Made by a program: the position numbers and the translations under genes
NCBI RefSeq assembly: GCF_037038585.1
Contig: NC_092524.1
Coordinates: forward strand, 70,456,552 to 70,520,551
Reading direction: 5' to 3'
Length of the DNA stretch: 64,000 nucleotides
Source: Patagioenas fasciata
Taxonomy: Eukaryota; Chordata; Aves; Columbiformes; Columbidae
Notes under the pieces: generated by a model
Told to the model about the DNA's origin: nothing
What the model saw: the letters and a program-made list of their open reading frames with translations, nothing else
The model's database searches: none
In this document: piece after piece, positions 55,131 to 64,000 of the stretch
Layout of the letters: each line of letters begins with the position of its first letter
Numbering within the stretch: the stretch's first letter is position 1

Positions 55131-57380
55131 CTGCGGAAACGACAGCATCAGCGAGGACTCAAGCAGAACTTGGCTGTGAATTATCAGCCAAGCGTCTCCC
55201 AAACACTGCAGGCACCCACGTATTTCACCACAAACCTTCATCAATCAGATCTGCTTCACGCAGGAGCCGTATTCACAACTTAGAACACTGTAATAGCAGT
55301 CACACATTTTAACACCTGCACCTACAAATCACTGTGTTTTTTCTAAAAAGCGAGCGATCACAACTAGCTAGTGAGGTATAAAAGTGAACCAATACAGTTC
55401 TCCTGTATGATCTAGTGGAATTTTATTCCAAATAACAAATTATGTTCAAATTTAAGTCTCCTACTTAGTACAAATAAAACTTCTTTGCAGAATAAATATG
55501 CATTAAAACATCCCCTCAGCACCCAGCTGAACTGGTTCAGGTGATAACTTTGCAAAGAAAAGAATTCCTATCAGCACTAGAGTGGGTCCACACCAATTAC
55601 GACCATTGTCTAAACTAAGTGGCACCAAATGGCCATAAAAAAGGTTCCCCTCACATCAGCCACTGGCTCCACACACAGGCTCCTCCTGCCCCTCAGGACG
55701 GGCTTCATCTTCACTTGATCTTCAGCTTGATCTCCTGCCAAACGCTGCTGCCCAGGCCCAGCCCCACCCTACTCTGAATGCTGGCCCAGCCCAGTCCAGC
55801 CTAGTGCAGCTGAGTCCAGCCTAGCTGGGCTGGGTCCTGCTCAGCCCAGCCAGCCCTCAGCCACCACCTTCTCCACCTCCAGGCTCTGTCCTAAGGATGG
55901 AGGGACCCCAGGAAGCGCAATACCCATGCAGAACACAATAGCTCAAACTGTGAACACATAACAGCGTGAGACCATCACCCTCACGCCCTGGAGCAGCTGC
56001 CGCTCCTATTTCCCTTCAGTTCTTCTCAAAGGAGATAACAGCAAATAAGTTTTGCATTTAAAAAGTCCCCACCCCACTCTATCTCCAGAATCTTTTCCTG
56101 CTGAAAGCCTGACAAGAGAACAAACAGACTGCTTGCTTTCACTTCAACAAATACATCGATAAGCCAGCAATATTATAGTGGCAAAAAAACTACCGACAGA
56201 AAAGACAAACATCTGTCCCCTATCTCCGGCAGCTTCAATGTGCGAGATAACAGGTCATGTTTTCCTGGGAGTTCACAAGGCCAAGTAATGGTAAAGTAGT
56301 GCCAAAAAGTCCACATGGCCTGCGCTGCAACTATCTAATAACCGCTTTTCTAAAGCAGGCATTTCTATTCTCCACTGCATACGTCACCTGGCAATCATAT
56401 CAACACAATTTCTTTAAGCTAAAGAATTCGTAATTTTTAACCTTATAGGGTAACTATTCATAAAAATGAACAGTTTGTGCCATTCAAGAGTCACACGGAG
56501 GCGATGTGACTGCACAGAGCGCTCTACGGCTTTTGCTCTACGGGAAAAGAGGACGCTGGAGCAAGATGAGCAGTTTACTTTGTTAACGAGCAGCTCTTCC
56601 CCACCGCCTGGTCACTCGGAAAGCCTGAATCAATGACAGTTTCTCTAGTGTGTGTTGGAGATGTGTCTCAAATATTGATTTTAGGAAAGAACATGCTCTG
56701 TAAGTTCAGCAAGCAGCATCACTGCCTTTACCAGAGAATATACGCGACATTAAAACAGCTGCTGCTATTCCATACCTCGGTACAGACTACCAAATCAAGG
56801 CACAAGAGGGCTATGTTACGCAAACAGCAGCCCAAACACCTGAAAAAAGCAGGTGAGTGGATGTCTGCAGATGTAAAGATTATGAAAGTTAATACAATTC
56901 TTTCTACACGTGCAAAGATTTATGACCTTTGCACCAATGTATTCAGCCTGTTTCAGTTAAAAGGTGTATTCCATACAGCAGAGGCGTTTATAAATGTGGA
57001 CGGAGAGCAGCGCGGAGCCGCCGGCCGCCCGGGCCGGGCCGGACTCACCGGGCCGGGCGGGACCCACCGGGTCGGCCCCGGCGCGGCTGCGGCCCCACGA
57101 GTCACGTTCTAGTGCCCAAAACACAATGCTGACGCATAAAACGTGCTCCGCCAAGCGCAGCCGCTTCTCCCGCGACCCGGTAACCGCCGGCCGGGACAGC
57201 GGCGGCAGGCGGCTGTCCGGGCCGCGGGAGCCCCGGCCGCGCCGCGTCCTCCCCTCAGGCCCGCCGCTCCCGTCCGCCGCCGCAGCCAGCCCGGCTGAGC
57301 CCCCCGGCCGCCCCAGGCCCCACTCCCGCCGCCGCCGGCCCCGGCCGCCCCCCGCGCCCCGGCCCTGCCCGCCCCGGTAC
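55131..57380 (-). other. PRPF39 intron 1
   Basis: About 2.25 kb. A degenerate CAGCCCAG/CAGCCTAG-type low-complexity stretch lies at 55780-55860. The right end runs into the CpG island from about 56990. Confidence 0.7.
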
Positions 57381-57550
57381 CTGCCCGAGCCGCTGCCGCC
57401 CGCGCCTCCCGCCGCCGCCGGGCCCAGGAAGAGCGGATGGCGCCTGCGCGTCCCACACTGCGCATGCGCCCCGCCCCCCGCGCGCACGCGGTTCGCGCTC
57501 CCCTTCCCCCTCCCGCTTGTAAATGGCGCCGGTCGCTCTCGCCTCGCAGA
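56990..57550 (-). promoter_or_regulatory. PRPF39: CpG-island promoter of PRPF39
   Basis: Dense CpG and GC-rich block without TATA box around the inferred non-coding exon 1. It ends abruptly where a CR1 element begins at 57563. Confidence 0.75.
57381..57450 (-). other. PRPF39: PRPF39 exon 1, non-coding (5' UTR)
   Basis: A donor CGGGCAG|GTACCG in the CpG island fits the acceptor TTCCGCAG at 55130 upstream of the start codon. The 5' limit is a guess, since a transcription start cannot be read from sequence. Confidence 0.55.
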
Positions 57551-57562
57551 GACACAGAGCGC

Positions 57563-58216
57563 CAGGGGGTGAAGGGACCTGGAAAGCTCATCCAGTGCAA
57601 TCCCCCCATGGAGCAGGAACACCCAGCTGAGGTTCCACAGGAAGGTGTCCAGGCGGGTTTGAATGTCTGCACAGAAGGAGACTCCACAACCCCCCTGGGC
57701 AGCCTGGGCCAGGCTCTGCCACCCTCACCATGAAGAAGTCTCTTCTCGAATTTAAGTGAAAACTTCTGTGTTCCAGTTTGCACCCATTGCCCCTTGTCCT
57801 GTCACTGGTTGTCACCCAGAAGAGCCTGGCTCCATCCTCCTGACACTGCCCCTTTCCATATTGATCCCCAGGAATGAGTCCCCCTCAGTCTCCTCTTCTC
57901 CAGCTCCAGAGCCCCAGCTCCCTCAGCCTTTCCTCACACGGGAGATGCTCCACTCCCTTCAGCATCTTGGTGGCTGCGCTGGACTCTCTGCAGCAGTTCC
58001 CTGTCCTTCTGGAGCTGAGGGGCCACAACTGGACACAATATTCCAGGTGTGGTCTCCCCAGGGCAGAGCAGAGGGGCAGGAGAACCTCTCTGACCTACTG
58101 ACCACCCCCTTCTAACCCACCCCAGGTACCATTGGCTTCCTGGCCACAAGGGCCCAGTGCTGGCTCATGGTCACCCTGCTGTCCACAGGACCCCCAGCTC
58201 CCTTTCCCTCCACTGC
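57563..58216 (-). mobile_element. CR1 LINE 3' fragment, about 650 bp
   Basis: Reverse complement of the same CR1 segment as 39212-39882, including the GGTTCCACAGGAAGGTGTCC block and the AGGAAGCCAATGGTACCTGG-type 5' part. It fills the spacer between the TOGARAM1 3' end and the PRPF39 promoter. Confidence 0.94.
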
Positions 58217-58295
58217 ACTCCAACAGGTGGTTCCCAACTTTCACCTCCATCCTCTCAGACACGGAGGCGGCAGCAGTGCTACAGAAATAAATCCG

Positions 58296-58301
58296 TTTAT
58301 T
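58296..58301 (-). terminator. TOGARAM1: TOGARAM1 poly(A) signal AATAAA
   Basis: TTTATT on the plus strand, about 480 nt after the TOGARAM1 stop codon. It implies cleavage near 58275, just before the CR1 element. Confidence 0.6.
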
Positions 58302-58783
58302 CTCCTCAGGTTCCTGTGTAAAACGCGTACAGTACCGGTGGGGGGTGAGGCTGCAGCTTTACCGGCGCTGCCAGGGAGGGTTGGGGCTGGTTCCCTCAGT
58401 GCAGACAGCGAACGGACAGCGGGCACAGCGAGTAATACTGCACAATGCGAAGTGTGTTAGAAAAATACGTATTTTTCACCAATAATCACACAAAACCCTG
58501 TTGTACTGTATAGTAACCGCTGTGATTCTCTTCCACTGACTGGTGCAAGGCTCAACAACTCAAACATGGCGATGTGGTGAGTGTGTTAATTCACTACGAA
58601 CAGGGAGCTGCGCGGGGGCTCTGAACACACATGCAGAGCAGAAGGGACCCGTCCTGTGTCCCCGGCCGGTGACAGCACCAGGAGCACACCCAGAGCTCTG
58701 CCAGCCCAGCCCGCAGCGACCCGCACCGGGGACGCACCGGCACTGCCAGCTCAGCGAGTTCCACGCGTGCAGAGGCTGCTCCT
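58302..58783 (-). other. TOGARAM1: TOGARAM1 3' UTR
   Basis: Sequence between the stop codon and the AATAAA at 58296-58301. No repeat is noticed. Confidence 0.6.
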
Positions 58784-59037
58784 TTAGGTCGCCATCTCCA
58801 GAAGTTCTTCTAAACTCCTCCTGACGTGTGGCGGCTGGGCCGCAGCGTGAGTGAGGAGACTCGGGCCCATCTGTGCAAAAAGTGCTCTGGCTAACTTGGC
58901 TGTGGCCGCGCGGATGTTTCCTCCAGCTCCGGGCAAAGAGCCGCTGCTCGTCATGTTTCCCAGGAGGTGCCAAAGGACAACCAGAACCTTTTGCTCCACG
59001 GCGTAAGGCTTCCGCGGGTATAGCTCCGTAACGAGAT
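58784..59037 (-). CDS. TOGARAM1: TOGARAM1 terminal exon
   Basis: 254 bp after CCCGCAG; LVTELYPRKPYAVEQKVLVV, LPGAGGNIRAATAKLARALF and QPPHVRRSLEELLEMAT, then TAA. Confidence 0.96.
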
Positions 59038-62000
59038 CTGCGGGAGAGACAGCAGGTCATCCAGCGGCGTGTGTCATACGACACAATTCAGAAGCGATCC
59101 CGGGCTGCGAGGGGTGTTTATAAAAGCACTCTGTGTCAAATCACCTTCTCAAAGCAGCTAGCGAAGGAATGGCTGCGATACGCGAGAGCTTGTCTGTTGT
59201 TGCACACAACAGAAAAGATCCAGCCTTCCCTACAAACACCCCTTTTATTGTCTCTCGAGAGGTCACACAGCAGCACTGGTGCTGCTGATAATTACACTTT
59301 TCTATTAAATTAAAACAGGCAAAAGAAAAGGGGTTTTTTGAATTTTGTTAAGTTAGGATTATCTTAAGGACCTTCATTGCTCACAGTGCACTGCGTAACG
59401 TCTGGTGTTTTATGATCTCCCCACTATCTCAGAAATATGCAGTAAGTATTTGAGTTCAAGGAATAAAGTAAACTTATACTATAAATATACATATAAGATG
59501 AATCATTTTCCTTGCTCAGAGAATCACGTCATGCTTTAAGTATTTCATTCGCCAATGTTTGCCTTTTTGCTAGAATGGACTCTTTTGAAACGTAATACAA
59601 ACTACTCCAGAAAACCCCAGCAAGAGATGAACTGTTTGAAGGTTGGGGATTAACACATTCTGAAAGCATCAATTTAGGGATATTTCAAGAACAGACTTTC
59701 CATTTTATTTAGTTCGATTTCATCAGTACTACACACAGAACTACCCTCAAAGTCAGGCAAATAGTATCTGTTTCCTTCAAGCCTATTTCCCATAAAGATG
59801 TCCCTTGTTCACTGAAAACGCCAAAACTTGCAACCTCCTCAGTGACTGACAGCACAAAACTCATCACAAAACAAAACTCATTCTCTCTGAATATTGAAAT
59901 TATAAGCCGAAGGTATTTATACATCTTCCATGTATTTATACATCTTCCCTCTGACTATATAATAATAATCTTTTGTCAGCAATAGCTTCTATTTGCATTA
60001 GAAGGGCGTGAAATCTGCATCATTAGTGTCCCCAATGTACTGTGACAGAAGGGACAATATACATCCACCACCATTGTGTGACGAATTTGCCTAATCAGGA
60101 TGCTACACAATCAACCAAACATGCAGTCAAACATCACTTTACCAGCAAGCTTTTCTGTCATGTCTTGTTTCGCCTTTCCATTCAGAAACTGGGCTTTTGT
60201 GCAGAATGGCTGCAGGAGCAAATAGTTGTCTAAATGCAAGGAACAAAACACATTAGAATCCTTAAGCAGAAAATTAAACAGTCTGGGAATAAACACAATC
60301 TGGAAACATGTAAATAAGAGCCTTACTTATGATATATTAACTTCAAAAAGCATAGTGGTCTATTTAAGGGCAGAAAAGAATAAAAAGATACCGTTAACAA
60401 CTAACTCCTAGCATCTGGTAGAACGTAGCACTTTCATTTACCAAAAATACTAAGGTCCCGCTCCAAAGCCCAAACGCTGGAGGAAGGAAACCAGCTGTGG
60501 CATACACGAACCAGCAAGGATCTCGTTCTCGTTCGCGTTTAACATTCACAGGCTCCAGCTCCTGGCACACAGAACCACAGGACGGCTGAGGGCAAAGGGA
60601 CCCTCGGAGATCCCCGAGGCCGGAGACACCACAGCCGCCCTGAGCAAGCAGCGTTCAGAACTAAGAGAGAGCCAGTTACTTACCTACATGTTGACACAGA
60701 GCCTCAATAACATTTGTGGCAGCGTCATAAATCCCTGCATTTTTGGAGTTGAGGTTGTTGTCCACCAGGGCAGGGATTAACATGTTGATCGTGGGTGACA
60801 AATTGTCTTTCAGCAGCGGGACCATCTTGTGCATCGCCTCCAGCGCAGCCTGGTTGACTTTACTGTTCGAGTCATGTAAGCGAGACTTGAAAGCATCGAA
60901 GATCTGAAAAAGTATCCGAACAGCATTAATCTCAGTTAGCACCGGGTGTCTGCGCTGGATATGGTGTCTCCCACTTTACTGTTACGCTTTAGTTGTCCAT
61001 CTTAGCAAAGACAGCTCTGCTATGCAAACACCTGAGGTATTTCCTTTTTAGCGGGTAAAGCAACATTTCCTATTTTTAGACCGCGTATTATTAACTGTAT
61101 CTCATCTGAACGTGAGTCAGTCCTTTCCAAGGTAAGGGAGGTGAACTGGCCATCTCTGCCTTTCAGTATGACTAAGATTTTCTGCAAACAGCTACTTTTA
61201 GTGAGGCATAGCTCTATTAAGCAGAAAGAATGTTTTACAGATTACAAACACATTCACAGTTAAGATATCGCAAGGTGTCACAGAATATTTCACACATCCA
61301 CAGCAAAGACTGAACAATCCTGGTGCCGCTTCCATTACATCCATCTGTGGTTTACAACTCTTGGACTCACCATAGATTTTTCTCCTCTCCTATGAGGAAG
61401 GACACTCCAGTTTATCATCATAAAGACCTTTGCTCACCCTCTCCTGGGTAAACAGAACAGGCAGAACTTGCAGCCGTGTTTCAGAGACAGTTTTTCAGAT
61501 CTTGATTTATTCTTGCTGCTTTTTTTGTGGCCCGTTCCAGTATTTTGATATTTACTGAGCCGTGGCATGTAAAACTACACACAGTATTCCAGAAATAGCT
61601 CAATAAATGCCATCCCTAAGTGAAAACTTTCAGCTTCTTCCTCCTATTTACTTCCTTTTCTACCTTTGTAGCTTAAATATCTCCCCCTTGAGAGCACCTG
61701 ACCTGCCCCGACACCTTCTGCTGTTCATCAGACACTCGTGTTGAGAGAGGGAGCCAAGAGTTTATCAGAAAACTTTGAGACACAACTTTAAAGATGTTTG
61801 ACATAAAATGTTCTCATGCAGTTACCTTTACAATGTTGGCAACAACAAGGCCTTGATTGTTCTCCGTATCTGAGACCAGCTGCTTAATGCCATTTATTCG
61901 ATCACGGAAGTCTTTTGCATTCAACAAGCCTATAATGTCTTTAACATATTCTTCATTTTCTAGTGAATTACGAGGAACTGTTTTTCTTGTGACTTCACGG

Positions 62001-63900
62001 GCTTCTGTGGTCTCTCTATTGGAAAGGAAAAAGTCGCTCAGTGAACACGCATGCCAGCTGAAACACGAGCATCTCACACGTTCTCTCCCCATGGAAGTGC
62101 AAATGTCCAAAACAAACAGAAAACCTTCTGGTGAAAAGGACTTCACTTGAAACACGGCGATTTCAAACAAACCACCCAGTAGTAAGTGTTGCTCCTCAAC
62201 TCTCGGGATCCATTCTGCTCTAAAGGCTTTTCTATGCAGGAGAGCAGCCCCGAGCGGGCGGGTGTCCTGTTCATGTCCCTGCACCACAGCAGCCGGGACC
62301 TTCCCGCACAGCAACGTGGCAAAGAGAAAGAAGTTACTGCCATTTAATCCTTTGTTCTCAAAGCACTTAAAGCCCCGATCCCAGTCTGGGTGGCACTGAA
62401 GCAACGCGCTGCACTGAGGTGGGAATTCCTCCTCACGGAGGATTTTGAGACTCATTTTCTGTAGCGTCTCATCAACAAAACAGTCACGGACAACTGAAAG
62501 ATCAGTGGAATCACTGTCCAGATACTACCCTGCATCTACAGAGCAGCCCAGGTAACGTCGCTAGCTCATTCCTAACCTGAGAACACAAGTCCTTGATGCA
62601 GAATGGAATAAGCACCTTTATTACATTTTCCAATTCCAGCCTATTGGCTCTGTGAGAGCAAAAGGCAACACCAAAATCTCCCATCCTGCCGCTGCGTCAC
62701 AGGCCGCTCGAGCACCTGAATCACAGTGTTTGGCGTAGTGCAGTACGCAGCACCTCTTTGAAGGAAGCAGACAAGCAGCTTTAACGCCAAGGTAAAATTT
62801 ACCATCAAATGTGAAATGAGTTATTATTTTGAACAGCGGAGCGTGCATTACAGCAACCTGTTCCTGAACAGATACAATTTCTTCAACCCAGAGGCCGTCC
62901 CAGACCCTATGAACTCTACATTCTTGGATGCAGTTTTTTGGCTTGGTTTATATTTTGAGGGGTTTCTCTCTCAGTTCAACAGAACACCTATTAGCAGACC
63001 AATCCAGAACACTAAAAACAGACAGAGTATGTTCTGAAACCTCAGCATCCCCCGTAGGATCTAACTAAACAGCGCAGGTAAGTGCACAAGCAGATCATTT
63101 GTACTGCAGCTGCTACTACGCACACTTTTCTACACAGTCTGAACAGCAATAACTTGAACTGATGGGGACATTCACTGCGGTGAATTCCAAGTGTTCTGTG
63201 GCCTGTGTGTCCTTTCAGAAGCTGTCAATAAACAAACTGATTTCAAAATGCACAAAGCCATTTTTATTTGACCACTTAGGCTTATCTGGGACATGTCATG
63301 TTTTCCCTATTCCTTCAGGCACGTTTAATTTTCACGAGCCCGTTGTGACTGTTTCTAGGCTGTCTTGCCGTGGTGAGGCTGTTCCCTGGAGGCCGTGCCA
63401 CTAACAGGTGAGACACCGCACGCAGCCCGTTACCTGTCGGTCGTGTTGAGAGCATCTCGGGAAGTCGACGACGACCTCGAATGTCCAACACTGCTCGTCT
63501 GGGAACGTCTTCCTTTTGCTGAGGGTGTATCTAGCGGCATCTCCCCCAGCCCCTGCACAGAGGCAGAACTGTTAACGAGCACAGCTGGCGTGGTGCTGCG
63601 CTGCTGCAGACCCTGCAAAAGCCAATCTGGCACCCCCAGGGCAGCCCAGCACCCTGCCATGCCGCGCTTCCTCACTTCCTCCAACACACTCCTCCCGTGC
63701 CCTGCACATCCACTGGCCACACTTCACAGCCGCAAGTTCCCATTTCTCAGCTGATAAGAGCTTTGCCACGTACCTTTTCACGCAGATTGCTAACGGATTC
63801 CTTAATGTAAGGCAAATCCTTGGGTGGCACATACTTTTCAAGCGTTTTGTCAAAATCGGGATGAGTCATCATAATGAAGAGCATCTTCCGACCGTAATAC
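58784..63900 (-). CDS. TOGARAM1: TOGARAM1 (FAM179B), C-terminal part, last six exons
   Basis: TOG-domain microtubule-binding protein of the cilium that regulates axoneme tubulin. Six exons: 63774-63900, 63434-63552, 61826-62015, 60684-60903, 60143-60229, 58784-59037, about 331 codons of a protein near 1700. Phases close throughout. Visible: FDKTLEKYVPPKDLPYIKES, a Ser/Arg-rich linker (SVGHSRSSSTSRDAL), then the last TOG domain of HEAT-like helices: DIIGLLNAKDFRDRINGIKQ, FDAFKSRLHDSNSKVNQAAL, INMLIPALVDNNLNSKNAGI, NYLLLQPFCTKAQFLNGKAK, QKVLVVLWHLLGNMTSSGS and the tail SLEELLEMAT. It ends at TAA 58784-58786. The 5' exons are right of the window. Same strand as PRPF39, about 1.3 kb upstream of its promoter. 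Confidence 0.96.
59038..60142 (-). other. TOGARAM1 last intron
   Basis: 1.1 kb. A short tandem duplication of GTATTTATACATCTTCC lies at about 59910-59950. Nothing else seen. Confidence 0.8.
60143..60229 (-). CDS. TOGARAM1: TOGARAM1 exon
   Basis: 87 bp after ATTTAG; DNYLLLQPFCTKAQFLNGKA and KQDMTEKLA, phase 1 on both sides, donor G|GTAAAG. Confidence 0.95.
60230..60683 (-). other. TOGARAM1 intron between the exons at 60143-60229 and 60684-60903
   Basis: 454 bp; no feature seen. Confidence 0.85.
60684..60903 (-). CDS. TOGARAM1: TOGARAM1 exon
   Basis: 220 bp after TTTCAG; IFDAFKSRLHDSNSKVNQAA and SKNAGIYDAATNVIEALCQH, ending GTA G|GTAAGT. Confidence 0.95.
60904..61825 (-). other. TOGARAM1 intron between the exons at 60684-60903 and 61826-62015
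   Basis: 922 bp; no feature seen. Confidence 0.85.
61826..62015 (-). CDS. TOGARAM1: TOGARAM1 exon (last TOG domain begins)
   Basis: 190 bp after CCAATAG; EAREVTRKTVPRNSLENEEY and LLNAKDFRDRINGIKQLVSD, donor AAG|GTAACT. Confidence 0.95.
62016..63433 (-). other. TOGARAM1 intron between the exons at 61826-62015 and 63434-63552
   Basis: 1.4 kb; no feature seen. Confidence 0.85.
63434..63552 (-). CDS. TOGARAM1: TOGARAM1 exon (Ser/Arg linker)
   Basis: 119 bp after TGTGCAG; GLGEMPLDTPSAKGRRSQTS and RSSSTSRDALNTTD, phase 2 at GTAACG. Confidence 0.94.
63774..63900 (-). CDS. TOGARAM1: TOGARAM1 exon (start of visible part)
   Basis: 127 bp after CCCTGCAG; YYGRKMLFIMMTHPDFDKTL and PKDLPYIKESVSNLREK, donor AAG|GTACGT, phase 0. 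Confidence 0.94.
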
Positions 63901-64000
63901 CTGCAGGGAACAGACCACGACACGCACACCCATGAACACGGCTTTGCTTTGCAACTCTTGATAATTACAGGTGTGCAATTCCAAAATATGACAGCGTGGG

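Noticed and set aside
57109-57783. Long minus-strand open frames through the PRPF39 CpG island
   Set aside because: Low stop density from GC content; the peptide is Gly/Ala/Arg noise and runs into CR1.
1-64000. CRISPR arrays, bacterial operons, tRNA or rRNA genes
   Set aside because: Both strands read as vertebrate nuclear DNA. No direct-repeat spacer array and no tRNA or rRNA pattern was seen.

Overview
The window is nuclear DNA of a bird. Genes are split into many exons with GT-AG introns, several fragments of the avian CR1 retrotransposon are present, and CpG-rich promoters alternate with AT-rich introns. The gene order TOGARAM1 - PRPF39 - FKBP3 - FANCM matches the block on human chromosome 14q21. 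I cannot tell the species. Exon borders below come from reading splice sites and checking that codon phase is kept across every junction; for all five genes the phases close without a frameshift.

Layout from left to right: (1) FANCM, minus strand, exons 13 to 1 between 1025 and 38458. Its 3' part (the large central exon and the nuclease-like C-terminus) lies beyond the left edge. (2) Inside FANCM intron 4 (about 18.7 kb) sits a complete five-exon gene on the opposite strand (22094-29670) that encodes a SOUL/HEBP-family heme-binding protein. (3) FANCM and FKBP3 diverge from a shared GC-rich promoter of 270 bp (38459-38728), which holds a perfect inverted repeat with 47-bp arms and a 6-bp loop. 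(4) FKBP3, plus strand, seven exons, 38729-43394; its last intron has U12-type splice signals. (5) PRPF39, minus strand, 13 coding exons plus a non-coding first exon, 44744 to about 57440, convergent with FKBP3. It carries a C/D-box snoRNA (SNORD127-like) in one intron and a candidate poison exon in another. (6) TOGARAM1, minus strand, only its last six exons, 58784-63900; the gene continues past the right edge.

The genes do not form one pathway. FANCM is a DNA translocase for fork repair, FKBP3 a nuclear prolyl isomerase, PRPF39 a U1 snRNP splicing factor, TOGARAM1 a ciliary microtubule protein, and the SOUL protein a predicted heme binder. What links them is arrangement: a divergent promoter, a convergent 3' pair, a nested antisense gene and a hosted snoRNA. 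The most notable items are the promoter palindrome, the nested SOUL gene, the candidate PRPF39 poison exon, the U12-type intron and an unexplained exon-like block at 30598-30738.
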